This document shows positions 46,820 to 59,101 of a stretch of 64,000 nt of DNA, one piece after another. Position 1 is the stretch's first letter, and each line of letters starts with the position of its first letter. The notes below the pieces were generated by a model that was not told the origin of the DNA, searched no databases, and was given only the letters and a program-made list of their open reading frames with translations. Position numbers and translations under genes: made by a program. The stretch comes from Rhodamnia argentea (Eukaryota; Streptophyta; Magnoliopsida; Myrtales; Myrtaceae), in NCBI RefSeq assembly GCF_020921035.1, contig NC_063157.1, forward strand, positions 7,746,501 through 7,810,500, in the 5' to 3' direction.

Positions 46820-47557
46820 TGTAGCAACCCTCCCAAAGCAGTTTGGTAGTCCAGATAAGACGGGGTTTAGAAGTAATGTCGAAAGCAAACCGGCAATTCT
46901 CAATCAATGGGGTTCTCCTGAACCAAGTGAGATATGGGAGAATTATGGAGGAGTCACCACAACCCTATTGGGATCAGTTAGAAACCAAGTGATATATGGG
47001 AGAATACCTCGCTTCTCAAACAACTAAAGAATTTAGGCACGGAGACTTGATTAAACTAGGTCACATCCATCAACTGTCATGCGATGTCTCTGTGTTCATT
47101 ATGATCCTAGTTTATGACCTAACCATTCAACTAATCTAGGAGCAACACGGTGAAGGAAATGGCGAAATAAATGGAAAGAAACACAACAAAATCGATAATG
47201 AAAGCAATTAAGTGAAATACACAAAGTAGCCCGATACAATGTGGGGTAAAGGATATTATTACAAGGCCAATGTCATGAGCCCGGGGACATTATCTCTCGT
47301 GAACTTGACCCGATAAAAGTAAAGGTAAAGAATATACAAAGTTCTGTTGTGAGACTGAGATATAATCCTTGTGAGCTTGTTTATTGAAGGTGAATTTTAA
47401 ACCTAATGCTAAAGAGAAGGCTTTACGGGGCTATTGAGACCGGCAAACATCCACGAGATCTCATGAAAGATCACTTATTTTACCTGACATACTAAGGACC
47501 ACCATGGATTGGTCGTGGAACCCATCCGTTAGTGGTTCGGTAGCATGGTTCAAACTA
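46820..47557 (+). mobile_element. LTR fragment, Ty3/Tat-like, copy 2 counterpart of 35525
   Basis: It begins TGTAGCAACCCTCCC after the same aaactatttgattg/aaaatagg lead-in found at 35525, so it is the duplicated form of that fossil. It contains ggaggagtcaccacaaccct and agttagaaaccaagtg. It is broken. The right edge is set by the next element. Confidence 0.55.
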
Positions 47558-48065
47558 TGAGAAAATTTCGAATAAGAATCAGAAGTACTTTTCCTTTCTT
47601 AAGTAAATGTTTGAAGTGGATCTTATTTCAAATAAAGTTATGAAATGCTGAAATTATTTCAAAGGAGGGCCTAGTCGAAGGATATGTTTGTCCTTTATTT
47701 TTTTATTTTTTGCCTTTTCTTTTCTTGTTCTTTTTTTCCCTCCTCCCTCCCCTCCCTAGGGCATCAATGGCCTTAGGAGATGGTTGCCCTTGCTTGGGCC
47801 AGCCTTGAGCAACCCTAGCCGATGGCAAGGGCGAGGGCTACTCTCATGCTTGCGATAGCTTGGAGAGGGGAGGGGAGGGGAGGGGAGGGGAAAAAGAAAA
47901 CATAAAAAGGAAAAAGATTTAAAAAGTAAAGGACGAATATGCCCTTCAACTAGCCATTCTTTGAAATAAATTGAGCATTTATGCCCTCATTTAAGAAAAT
48001 GTGAGCCATTTAGACTCTTATTTGAAAATATGTGGACACTTCGGGCTCTTATTCGGAAATTTTCC
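47558..48065. mobile_element. Mutator-like MITE with GC-rich cassette
   Basis: Flanks ttcaaacta (47549-47557) and tccaaacta (48066-48074) match at 8 of 9. The left end tgagaaaatttcgaataaga and the reversed right end ggaaaatttccgaataagag pair. The interior includes ggttgcccttgcttgggcca and a (gggga)n run at 47873-47891. It is non-coding. Confidence 0.65.
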
Positions 48066-48701
48066 TCCAAACTAATAATGGTCTGTTAACGATGAGGGAA
48101 TAGGAACATATCTCCATAATACTGGATCTCTTTTTCATATTTTTACCAAAGTCCAATTATTTAAAGGTGAGTATTAACTTAAGATAAGCTAATTATCACC
48201 CAATTTTATCTTTTTTTTTTAAGCGATGTCTAATGCTTTGAATCGAATCCATGTCTAGGTGATGTTAAGCTACTTGTATCCCTAGAGCTAGTCAACTAGA
48301 GAGTAGACTGTAGATCTATAATCAAACCTAATCTAAGATTCAAATTCTAAAATTAGGGGTGCAGAAAAAACCCGAACCGGCCCAACCTAAATCGAAACTT
48401 CGGATTATTTTTGGGACAGGTATTCTTTCGGTTCGGGTAATGGATACATAAATGGGTATCAAACTATTCGTTTTGGTTCGGTATGAATGAAAGCCCCCCA
48501 TCCCTCAAAGAGTTCATATTCTCCTTCCCCACCTCATTCATCCAGCTAGACCCCGGTAGCAGCAGGTGCAAAGTCAGTAAACAGAGACTGGACTCCGACC
48601 AAAAAAAAAAAAACAGAGAATAGAGACTGCACAATCGAATCGCACAATTCTTTAAGAACAAAAGAAAACCCAACTTGAACATGATTCCACGCAGCCACTA
48701 A
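48066..48701. other. Intergenic DNA, no gene seen
   Basis: A stretch near 48360-48480 (ggggtgcagaaaaaacccgaaccgg) looks like a TIR-element remnant. No coding signal was recognised. Confidence 0.35.
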
Positions 48702-49137
48702 GGGTGCGTATGGTAACGCTCCAGAAAAAGTGTTTTTGTTCTCAAAGTGTTCCCGAAACACTTTGAGAACAGAAACGCATATGGTAAAAAAGTGTTCCCA
48801 AAGTGTTCCGGGAACACTTTTCAGAAATGGGAACACTTTTGGAGCAGAAACGAGAAACAAAAAATGCTTATTTCTTTGTTCCCGGAACACTTTTTATCAA
48901 AGCTTTTGAACACATTTTATAACGCAAGAGGAACACTTTTTGCAACCCTCTGTTCCTGGACTACTCCTTCACACTCTCAAAGGCGACGACTTTTTATCAA
49001 AGCTTTTGAACACATTTTTTTTTTGTAGTTACCAAACGCGTTTCTGTTCCCAAAAATCGTAGCCGGGAACAGAAACAGAAAAAAGTGTTTCTGTTCCAAA
49101 AGTTGTTCTGGGAACAGAAATGTTACCATAAGCACCC
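48702..49137. mobile_element. PIF/Harbinger-type MITE, TAA target duplication (twin of 22785-23172)
   Basis: It opens with gggtgcgtatggtaacg and closes with gttaccataagcaccc. TAA lies on both sides (48699-48701, 49138-49140). The interior is nearly the same as in the 22.8-kb copy, with an extra stretch of agtgttcccgaaacactttg-type inverted sequence near the left end. Confidence 0.75.
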
Positions 49138-49140
49138 TAA

Positions 49141-49971
49141 AATTCTCTTGAGAAATGAGAAAAAATCTGAAACACGAGGATACTTTCGTCTTTCAAATTA
49201 AGTTGCCGCGAACTCGGCCATTTTGGCTGTGGAATCAGAAGCAGCCAAAGCATTATCGCATTCTTATTTACATAAGGCAAGTTAGTCAGAGTGTTGCAAA
49301 TAAACTTCTCAGGTTCTCCAACGCGTGCACAAGGTGCCAGTGAATATTGCATTAGTCGTGTCAGGAAACTTCATAGCAACGATCATCCCATTACGATGGT
49401 CAATACGAGTGCCTCAGGCACTGTTCGTACCCTCATATATTGAGCAAAATATGGTCGCTTCCAGGACGACAGCGCAATTACTCAAAACGGCTTTCCAGGC
49501 TACCGATGCTATTATGCTTTTCAAGGAAAGTAGTCCAGTGCAACATGACTTCATCTGATGGCCAGAACAAAGAAAAATCTATGTGACAACGTATATAAAT
49601 CATTTTGATACTAACAGGCAATGGAGGCAACACCCAAAGTGATACACTTCGCCCATTAAGATTCGGCTCTAAAATGACTATTTCTGGAACGAATAAGTAT
49701 TTGATGATTGGGTGACACAAAATTCCAGACAAGCATATGCTCTCAAAAACGAAAATTAGTTCGAGAGATCAAAAAAATGAGAAACATATCTACTTGCTTT
49801 GGTTAATGTATAACTCATTGTCCTGTAAATGTATCCCTTTTAGCTTCTCATAGCGTTGATAATGCAGACTAAACACGAACGGAATTAGAGTAACAGCAGC
49901 TCTAGAGACGAACAGCTGCTGCTCTGTACCTCGTTAACCAAAGACTAATCCCTGATAGCAGTGACCGATAC
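49141..49971. other. 3' flank of the UTR2-like gene
   Basis: It probably includes the 3' UTR of the transporter gene on the minus strand. No other gene was recognised. Confidence 0.35.
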
Positions 49972-52900
49972 TCATGACTTCACAGCACCAGAAGCTCCAT
50001 TTGGCATTTGCTTGGGGAGTGATGCCTGTTGAGGTACTTTTCGTAGGAAGGTTTTCGTATAAAGGGAGCCAAAGACAATAACCTATTCAACATAACAGAA
50101 GTGAGTCAGCTAGGTCAGAGGCGATTCAATGAAATGCTTCAAACGAATCCGCTTGATGCTTACCGCTCCAATCCACTGTTCCCAGCTGAGAGGATGCGCA
50201 AACCACACACATGACAGCAAAATGCTGACCAACTACAACAGAAAAAAACTGAAGTCAAAAGAGTCCTTTATGAGCCTATGATTTCAGGGAACAGAGATAT
50301 ATCACCTGTCTAGTGGTCATTATAGTTGCAAATGTGAGAGCTCCAAAGGTCCGAATAGTGTAGGAAATGAAAAATTGACTGGTTGTTGCCACCTGATAAG
50401 CAAAGCAGGATTTTGCACAAAATATAAGAAAAGAAGAAAACACTAAAGACATGGTAAATTTAGAGATTTGTTCGTTAAAAGTCAACTAGACAACTTACAG
50501 CAGGAGTGGAAAAAATCACTTACGGTGGACAGCAAGGCAATGTCAAAGAAACAATCATTATGCCGATAAACAAAATCCACAGCTGGAAGAAGGTGTCCTT
50601 GTAAGATAATACCTAATCAAATTAGAAAAGTTCAATGATTGCATGCAATCAATAAATATTAAGGGTAGAGAATTTGCATTTTGTCATGACACATCATTCC
50701 CAAGATCAATCTCTTCCAAAAATGTTCGGAAGACCTAGATTACAACCGTCAATGAATATTTTTCAGTATGAGATCTTATGATTTTATTACTCACACTCGG
50801 ACATCACTAATCATTAATCAATGTGGCAGAAAACAAAAACATGAGTCAAATAAACACCAACACTAGAGATGCAGAAAGCAAAACACCACCAGAAGAAGAT
50901 GTCAAACTCAATAAAAATAGGAACTTGCCTGTCAAACTGAGAATACAAGAACATATTGTCGTATAGAAAATTTGATTGTGTATCTCCATATTGTAGCCCT
51001 TAAATAACTTGTCCTGGAATGTGCTAGTAAAGCCATCAAACCTAGTAAACGACAGATAATTGTCCAAGTCACAAACACAAAAAATCGATATGATAGAAAG
51101 AGCAGCTTCTCCAAGCTAGTATGTGTCAAATAAGCATAAAATCTCACGTAGCATGCATGAAATATGATACAGACCTTTCAGAAGAAAGCAAATGCAGAAA
51201 GAAAACCATAAATGAAAGTGATAAACTTACGTAAGAAATACCGAAAGGGAATGGTTACATACCCAAGATAACCGACCATGAGGGAAGCACCCCAAACAGT
51301 ATTTTCCCTTCCTCTGCTGTATGGGCTAATATCAGGACCTGCCTACAATGAGAAGAAAAAACAACTCGATCAGAAGACATCTGAGTAAACAATATATTGA
51401 AACAAAGCACCAAGGGGGGTATCCAGCAATTTGCCAAATCATTCTCTCAATCAACGCAAAAAGTACATATACATATTCATGAAAATCTCATCCAGTATTT
51501 TATAGAAATTAACAGTTTGGAGCCATCTGTCCTCTAGGAAATAGAAATCTAATAAATTTAGAATTCTTCTATTCCTCCTCCACACCAACCAAAGAATGTT
51601 CGGAAGGATGCATTTTAGCCCTTCACCATCTGCCTCTTCCTTTCTCAGTCTAGAGCTAATAGTACATCTAGTTCACTCCGGGCAAAAAAAAGTAACCCAA
51701 TAATCTCACACTTCAAGGACAAATGAGACTTGGAAAATTTGCATAGTCGAACCACCAGATAGCCAAAAAAGAACAGCGCTTAACTATCTTTCGACGTGGC
51801 ACCCAAACAGTACTAGCAAAACAAACAGCCATCAGCCAAAGTAGAGAAATAGTTCTTTGAAGCTATCCCATTACAAGCACCATGGATTCAAGTTCTTGAG
51901 CCTACCATTCATAGGTTTATATCACTCACTCTCAGATGTTATGACCTTTCAGATGCCAAAGAACAAGTATGTCCCAAGTACAGAGCAAGAATTTCGAAAG
52001 GTTAGTGAAAAGGAGAATTTGAGGAGTTAGTCCAATGGTCATAGAATTGTAGAACAATAGACCTGCTAAACCTAATATGGAAAATCGTTATTAGAATGCT
52101 GTACTAAATCGAGGTGGATACTGTTGCGTTATAGAGCAACGCCTTAGAAAATGAGCTTAGATAGGATCAGAACACTGCAACATGTCAAAGAACTGAAATA
52201 AATACTGAGGAGAGAGGAATTAATAACAACACGACAAAATTCATTTTTTTGCTAGCCAAGCTATAACAATAGTCATTTAAGCCAAGGTGCTTCGTGTATT
52301 GTAGTGATTTTTTTACAGCTAAGACACCTAACATATTGCACAAAAATGAGTACCAATAATAGGAGAAAAGATGATATGTGATAACAGCTATACATAAAAA
52401 CTAATTTAACATTTAGCTAAGGTATAGCAGAAGTTCAATAGGGTAAAGTAGATGCTACCTATTAAAACTTCTAGAACACATAAGTAACTATAAGCAGGCG
52501 GGTAAAGAAGCTGAAAAATACAAATCTAAAGCTCAAATCAAATCAACTACTGCAGAGAATACTACTTTTCTTTTAAATAAAATATGCTTCTAAAGTATGG
52601 TGCAATAATCACTGTAGATGGGATGAAAACTCCCACCAAACTTGTTATATGTTAAGTCCAATGGCAGGCTCACTTCTTTCACCCATTTAAATTGTACAGG
52701 AACTCTAAGGAACATAGAGGTAGTGAATTCAAAACACAACTGAGAGAGGTAAAAAAAATAGGTCGAAAACATTGCTCACTGGATATAAAATAAATATCGA
52801 GCAACCCAGTGTCACCAGAAAAGCTATCAAATAGTCCGGTCCCTTGTATCTCTTTTGCATGATTACTGTTCCCCAAACCTGCAAAGCATCGATGGAAAAG

Positions 52901-55222
52901 TGCAGTTTGCAAATTACTACTCAAGATAAAGCATGTATCCTACATATATAACACTAAGGTTTCTAGCGCTAACAAGAACTTGGACAAAGCTTGTAATAAT
53001 TCCCTAATCAAATATGAATCATAATGTTTTCCACTCCATAACAACTCGATTATGATCTTTAGTGGACCTACTGGATTAACTGGAAAGAGCGTAGGAAAAT
53101 AACACAGGTTTCTTTTAATGATGAATAAATGCAGTTCATATTGATCATCAATGATCGAGGTTGTGGGCAATCTGCATATATGACTCATTCTCGATCGTAT
53201 CTTTTCCAAAGACACAGCTTTGTGTCTTTAAAATGTGGCAAACAACTGTCCAGTTAGCAAAGTTTCAAAATCCTCCATTCGCCTAAGTAAAATAGGAGCA
53301 AGGTGCTAAGAATACCGTTAGGTGGATGCACTTAACAGCAGCATCCACCTAGGCGAATCTATACAATTGAAGATATTAGGACATTGTACATCAAAACTAT
53401 ATTAATCAGACAAATTTTGTCTCTTGCCAATTAGATACATGGTTTACAGAGATCCAAATTTCTCCAGCAAAGGTTTATTGTGCAAAGCAAAAGATATAAC
53501 CAATCTTCTTAAGGTGTTGGTAACATTAAGCTCACCATGACAGGTATCATCTTTGCACACTTTGCCAGAGTCTGAACAGGAAAACTGACATACTTCAGTG
53601 CCTACAGAAAGCATGTGCTGTCAGAAATGTCCACTTATATGTATATCTCTTTATGTATGCGATATAATGCATACCTCTTGCATAGAAAATTTGCGATAAA
53701 GCTAATATGCGAATCTGTTAAAAGTTATATAATCAAGCAAAATGGCACATCTTACCTCATACTGACACGTTGTTGTCAGGATGTTTGATATTGATATGAT
53801 GCCATATTTATAAATTGGGGCAACAGGATCCAAGGCCTTCTTACTTGCCTAAGAAAAAAGGAAAGATATGATCACAAATGGCAGCAATAATGAAAAATTG
53901 ATCAAATTTAATTTGCTACATGCATAAGGGAACATATTTTGCCGAACCAGCCTAAGATACCCAGCTGCTTACTCTTGTACCATCACAGGTTACGTAACAT
54001 CCATTTATTGAAAAAAGCTTATGCATCAACTAATATTGTTATCCTCTCAACAGGCATATATTACCCATAGACAAATTACACGACGTAGCAGCATGCAGAT
54101 AATCTAAACTTACAAGCAAAACACCCGCAGAAACAGCAGATGTAGTGATACGGTTGCAGAACACGAGAAACAGAGAATACTTAAAATATTCACTGTCTGC
54201 CCCAGCACCATAAGGCACTCTCATGATCTTTTCCTGCATGAAAGGACTTTAAACAAATCAAAAGACAATAAGCAACTGCAGATGACAATGGAAAACATAA
54301 AGGGGTACAGAGAGCATAAACATAAGAATAATAAAAAAGAGAAAATGAAACTGTTTGAAAGGTCCGGAAAGGAAAACAGCCTCTCAATTCCAAAAGGTGC
54401 AGATTTCAACATAATTACTTGCAGATTGAATTTATTATCAGCGAGCTAGATAACTGTAGCCATAAAAAGAACATATTAAAGAAAATAACTTAATGACCCC
54501 TGAAGCAAACTCTGCTGGATATATATACACTCTACACACTTTCAACTGCTCTCAGTGCTCTCTCGGCAGAATCCCCACATAAAATTGCGCCCCATAAGTA
54601 GTTTAAAAAAAAATTTATTCGAGCTGGATGATCCCATAGCATGGCCATTCGCCATCAAAGGATGCTAGCACAAGCCCACCTTCCGGAGCAACCCCAAATT
54701 AGCTCTCAAGCTAAAAAACTTGAATGAGAGAGCCCAAAACCAGTTCAAACTGGTCGGTTCGAAGATCCAATAAAATGATTTCAACATTTTCAATGAACTG
54801 TCAGAAACTCAGCATTTCCTAAAACAATTAGGTCAGAGTATCAACGCGATCCACATAGCAAGTCTTCAATTCGAGCCAGCGTATCTCCATCTACACTTCT
54901 AATCTAAAAACACTGGCCAATTAACTAGTTGATAAAGTCGCATGAACCGCCGAATTAATTTCGTTGATGAGAAATGCACGATACGTTCTCCCTATTGACG
55001 CCAAAATCCAGCTCCACTGATGATAATTTTCCCGCATCACCAAAAGGAAAACGTAGTCAACACGTCGAGATGCATTCATTTAGAAGATACGAAATTAGAA
55101 ACCTGCAAAAGTCCATAGATGACGAGAGTCGTCATGATTCCGGTGACGGCGAAAACGCCCTTCCATAGCTTGCTCTTGCCCTCGCTCTCTCTCTCCACCG
55201 GTGCCGTCAGTTCTTCGGCCAT
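49972..55222 (-). CDS. UTR2: UDP-galactose transporter 2-like (UTR2; SLC35B-type nucleotide-sugar transporter), 11 exons
   Basis: A multi-pass antiporter of the nucleotide-sugar transporter family, expected in ER/Golgi membranes. Exons on the minus strand are 55222-55103, 54233-54114, 53848-53756, 53601-53536, 52878-52780, 51342-51263, 51041-50929, 50612-50524, 50392-50306, 50232-50164 and 50082-49972. Phases agree; total 1047 nt and 348 aa. Diagnostic pieces are EKIMRVPYGA, VFCNRITTSAVSAG, SFPVQTLAKCAKMIPVM, GFDGFTSTFQDKLFKGYNME, FFISYTIRTFGALTFA and HPLSWEQWIGA. The C terminus is short and hydrophilic (QQASLPKQMPNGASG). About eight to ten hydrophobic helices are expected. The intron after exon 7 uses a GC donor (ACAG|GCAAGT). 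Related members carry PAPS or UDP-sugars, so the substrate is inferred from family naming only. Confidence 0.93.
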
Positions 55223-56045
55223 AAACCATCCAAATCTCTCCCTGAAAAATCAACAACTCTCAAGGCCGCATCGGCCAGCAACAGATGTTCGAGCCTGAAC
55301 CGCTTCACAAAGGAGAAAGCCGATGCTTTCCACGACTGCCGAGCAGCCAAAATCGAAGCCCTCGACGGCCGACCGACCGAACGACCGATCGATCTCTGCT
55401 GGGGCACGCGGGGAGGGAGAGAAGCTCGAGCGAACTCCGATTCGATTAGAGGGAGTAGTTACTCGTGACGATGATGATCGTCTTCTTTGCTGTCTCTCTG
55501 CTACGGACGCCGGTTATTTCTCTTCGTTCAGTTTCGTTTTCTAACTTCTTCATTTCTTTTTTGTTTGACTTCCGTTTCTCGGGAACAAAATTCAAAAGGG
55601 AGCTAATGGCTGCCACGTCAGCAGGAGAAGATGGGTCCGAGCGATTTTGTAAATTCTTTGTGTTCGAACCTTGTTATCATGCAATAACAATGGGAAAAAT
55701 CACAAAGAAAATGCTATTAAATCCTTAAAACTTTGTCGATGATTTTGGATTGCTGTTGCGGGAACTTTTCGATTTCGCCACACGGGGAAGATTTCCCGGC
55801 CAACATGATTCGGACAAACTAAGATCTCTGTTTTGTGATTTGTAAGCCCACCTCGAGTATGGAAGAAATCCGATCCGATCGGATCCGATCTAAGTCCACG
55901 AGTCCCCCCTGTCCTTGCCGCTTGCGATCGCAAATGGACCACATCGATATTCAGCTTCCATATAGTAAAGGACAAGCTGAGAGGTCATTGGACCTTTGCG
56001 CCGTGGCCTGTACCAAATATTGGCCATGGATTATGAAAAGGAAAA
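55223..56045. other. Upstream region of the UTR2-like gene
   Basis: It contains the leader and promoter of the minus-strand transporter gene up to perhaps 55600. A tandem gatccgatcggatccgatc run lies at 55870-55890. No other gene was recognised. Confidence 0.4.
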
Positions 56046-56504
56046 CTATGCAGCACCGACACGTAATACGTGACACGCTACACAATAAGACACGACATGA
56101 CACGCCGACACGTAATTTTTAAAAAAATAGAAAATTTCGATACGTTGGGATACGTTATATATTAAATGTATAGTATATTAGAAAATTTTAGCGGTGAGTT
56201 TCTTCTTTTTTTTTTGTTAGGGATTCACGACTAGATTTTTTTAGACTCGGCTACATATATTAATTTTGGGATGGCTGTGTATATAACTTAAGTATGTATA
56301 GTTTTAATAAATTTGCATTTTGACCCATAATTTATTAAAAATGCTTAAAATTGACCATGTGCCTGTCAAAATTGTATGTTGAGATATTGGACTCTCATGT
56401 CTTTGGCGTGTTTAGAGCGCTAACCACGTGTCGGTTGCCTGTTGGAGAGTGTCAGAGTATCGAACACGACATGAAGGCCCTTGAAGAGTGTTGATGCTAC
56501 ATAG
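56046..56504. repeat. TIR element, relative of 20605-21065
   Basis: The left end ctatgcagcaccgacac is matched by the reverse of the right end, ctatgtagcatcaacac. Subterminal sequence is rich in gacacgacatgacacgccga. The interior shares landmarks with the 20.6-kb element (tattaattttgggatggct, taatttattaaaaatgc). The ends recall the hAT-like element in ETR1 (ctatg start), but no clear 8-bp duplication was seen. Confidence 0.55.
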
Positions 56505-56544
56505 GTTGACCCGTGAATCAAGGTCTTCAAAAAAAGTACTTAGG

Positions 56545-57012
56545 ACGCGAATGATAACCATTCCGTTTCTCGATTTTTTTATTTTTTTGTTCCCGGAACG
56601 GAATCCGTTTGGTAAAACAATTTTATTTTCCTATTTTCAGGACAAAGTTTTAGCCTAGAAATAGGTTGAAACAGAAATGAGATCTAGAAAATTTCTACTT
56701 TTTTTATTTCTAAAACAAAACAAATTCTTCTCATCGCTCACTCCCTCTCTATCACGTGTAGTCTCTCTCTCACCTCCCTATTGTCGGTATCCATCCGTCG
56801 ATCGTTGATTGTCGATATTCGTCCGTCAATCGCTGGTATCCATCCGCCGGTCGCGGGCTGCCATCTGTTGGCCGAGACCCGATGACCGGCAACGATAAAA
56901 AATTTGTATCATTGTCAAATGTGTTTCTTTACTTAAAAACTCGTCTAGGAAATAAAAATAAAAAAATCTATTTCTAGACAGAAATAACTCGTGGGAATGG
57001 GAATCGAAATAA
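56545..57012. repeat. Foldback-like element with cgtcgatc-type core
   Basis: The left side (ccattccgtttctcgatttt) is loosely inverted at the right (gggaatgggaatcgaaataa). The centre (56775-56880) is a degenerate repeat of ccgtcgatcg/ggtatccatccg. Borders are approximate. Confidence 0.45.
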
Positions 57013-58179
57013 GCTTTCTCCTCCATTAATAAGCTTTGTACTCCGTTGTGCCATCACTAATCGGTTATCGGTGGTGGCGGAAACTCAGCCACCACCAGGC
57101 CTAAGACCAAGAAACATCGGAACGACCACCTGAAGCTGGTCATCTCTCTCCTCAACAACGCCGCCCACTAGTTCCTCCTCCACAACGACCTCCCCCTCAC
57201 TCTTGAAGCCCACCTCCTCCTCCCTCGACCCTCTCATCTCTCTTTTCTCCCTCCCACCACCGCCGCCACCGCCGCTGCCGAAACCCCTCCCTTCTCTGCC
57301 GCAGGATTGCTGGTTGATACAATCGTGAGCCATTTGTCTTGCTTTCGCTCCCCAATATGAATTTGATGAGATGAGTTGACCAGTTTGAAGAATTGGGATT
57401 CCATCAGGGTTTTTTGAAGAAGGAAGTTGAATTTTGGCCCCCAATTCGTTAAATTATATTAGAGTTGTTCAATTAGTGTCCAAATAACTTCGTTTGCCTT
57501 CTTAATTGCAGACTTCAACTAACTGGCATGCCACGTCAGACAATATGTTCTTGATTAATGCCTCATCAAATTTTCCAGCGAGACAAATCGCTGCTGGCAC
57601 TTTATTGATTGATTTTTAAAGTTTTGTGGCACTCAAGTAAGGAAAAAAAAAAGTGATGGCCCTTAAATGAGGGCCATACAAAAGTTATGAAACTCTTAAT
57701 GTTTGTTTTGTGAAATATTTAATTGAAATTACGAGTTGGGAATGGGATGATAGTTTTGATATGGTCACTACACAATCAAAAGTCAATTTTGAAAATGAAT
57801 ATATTTACGTCGGTGATGTACTAAATTCGACTCTTGGAATAGCAAACGATGTTGAATACATATGCACGGCACAATCTATTACAGCGATCGGAAATTAGCT
57901 TGTGAAACGACATGGACCGTGCCGCTCGGGCATCCATGTCATTCTTTTGCCCTAGCATCAATTACACGGCGATTCACGTAAAGGAAAAACCACATGAAGT
58001 GGAACCGCAGCTGACGAAAGGACTATAGTGAACTAATTTCGAAGATTTCGGAGGCTATGTTGCATAAAAATAATGTTTAGGAGGACATTCAACCATTGAG
58101 GAAAAATTCAGCCCATCATTGTCCTTTAAGAAAAAACATGAACCATCGGAAAAAAGGGAATGGATAACTTGCAAAGCTA
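57013..58179. other. Intergenic DNA with a possible gene remnant at 57085-57444
   Basis: A 119-aa frame on the minus strand (57444-57085) is glycine/glutamate-rich. The plus strand of the same stretch reads as proline/leucine-rich text interrupted by a stop. It could be a remnant of a real plus-strand gene, but I could not identify one. The rest shows nothing. Confidence 0.3.
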
Positions 58180-58851
58180 GGTGCATATGGTAACACTTCT
58201 GAAGTATAATCAGAAATCGATTTGTTAATATAACTTCTGAAACGGAAATCTATTTGCTTTAAATTTTTACTTCTGAAGTTATTTTTGAGCCCATTCCAAA
58301 AGCTAAAAAAAAGTTACTTCTCATCTCAACAGTAGCACTTGTCGGCCTTGCCCTCTCTCACTTTGCCCTAATGCAACTTTGCCGCCACTCCTCCCGTTGG
58401 CCGTCGTCGCCAACCGCCGCCACCATCCACCGTTGGCCCTCGCCAACCACCGTCGGCTATCGCCACCCACTACTAGCTGCCGTTGCCGCCCCCTGCCGAC
58501 AACCGCCGGCCCCTGTAGCTCGCCACCCCGCCACCCACCGCCGCCTGACGCATCGACCACTGTCGACGACCATCGCCCGCAACCGCCCACCGCCAACAAC
58601 CACTCGCCACCACCCCCTACCGCTGTCGTCGACAATCGTCGTCGCCCACCGTAAAAGTTTTCAATCGTTATCACACGAATTTTTGTTCCAGAAGCAGAAA
58701 TTTTGTCTTGTTATCAAATACTTTTCTCTAATTAGAAATCAATTTATCGAATAGAAGCAGAATAATCAATTTCTGCTCAGAAGCAGAAATAGAAAAATCA
58801 ATTTTTGTCAAGAAGTTAATTTCTAAAATAGAAGTGTTGCCATATGCTCCC
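58180..58851. mobile_element. TIR element with a GC-rich cassette
   Basis: The left end ggtgcatatggtaacacttctg is inverted at the right end (agaagtgttgccatatgctccc), and both arms carry repeated acttctgaa/cagaaat motifs. Flanking triplets are CTA and TAA, so no clean duplication is seen. The core at 58375-58650 is a C-rich ccgccgcc/ccaccgcc array, the complement of the kind seen at 3693-4085. It is non-coding. Confidence 0.65.
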
Positions 58852-58887
58852 TAAGTTATCTTTCAACTGCAATGGTGATTCGTGGGG

Positions 58888-58996
58888 CACGTGATTAGGA
58901 TGACTCCGTACAATTCCAGTTAAAACTTCCAGATAACGGTCTCGGCGACGTCCACGAGCATATCCAGAACCAAAGGCCGTACTTCCTTGTTTATAT
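58888..58996 (+). promoter_or_regulatory. RIBA3 promoter elements: G-box and TATA
   Basis: CACGTG lies at 58888-58893 and a TATA-like tttatattc at 58990-58998, about 105 bp before the proposed ATG at 59102. The spacing suits a start near 59025. Confidence 0.45.
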
Positions 58997-59101
58997 TCAC
59001 TCAGCACGTAGAATCATGAAGGCAAAAGTTCATCAAGAAATCGGACCGAACAACAAGCTCCAAATCGCCAAAGCACGTCTTTCGAACTGCTGTTGCGGTT
59101 C

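Larger units (their letters stand above)
40039..47000. repeat. Segmental duplication, copy 2
   Basis: Same gene order and orientation as 28447-35720. It contains the ETR1 fragment, an intact cupin gene, its upstream DNA and the Tat-like LTR fragment. It lacks the ETR1 3' half. Later insertions private to this copy are the solo LTR (40186-40484), the Mutator-like element (43404-44524) and the MITE (45950-46785). Confidence 0.85.

Noticed and set aside
58371-58754. 127-aa proline/histidine-rich frame
   Set aside because: Same reason: simple-repeat core of a TIR element.
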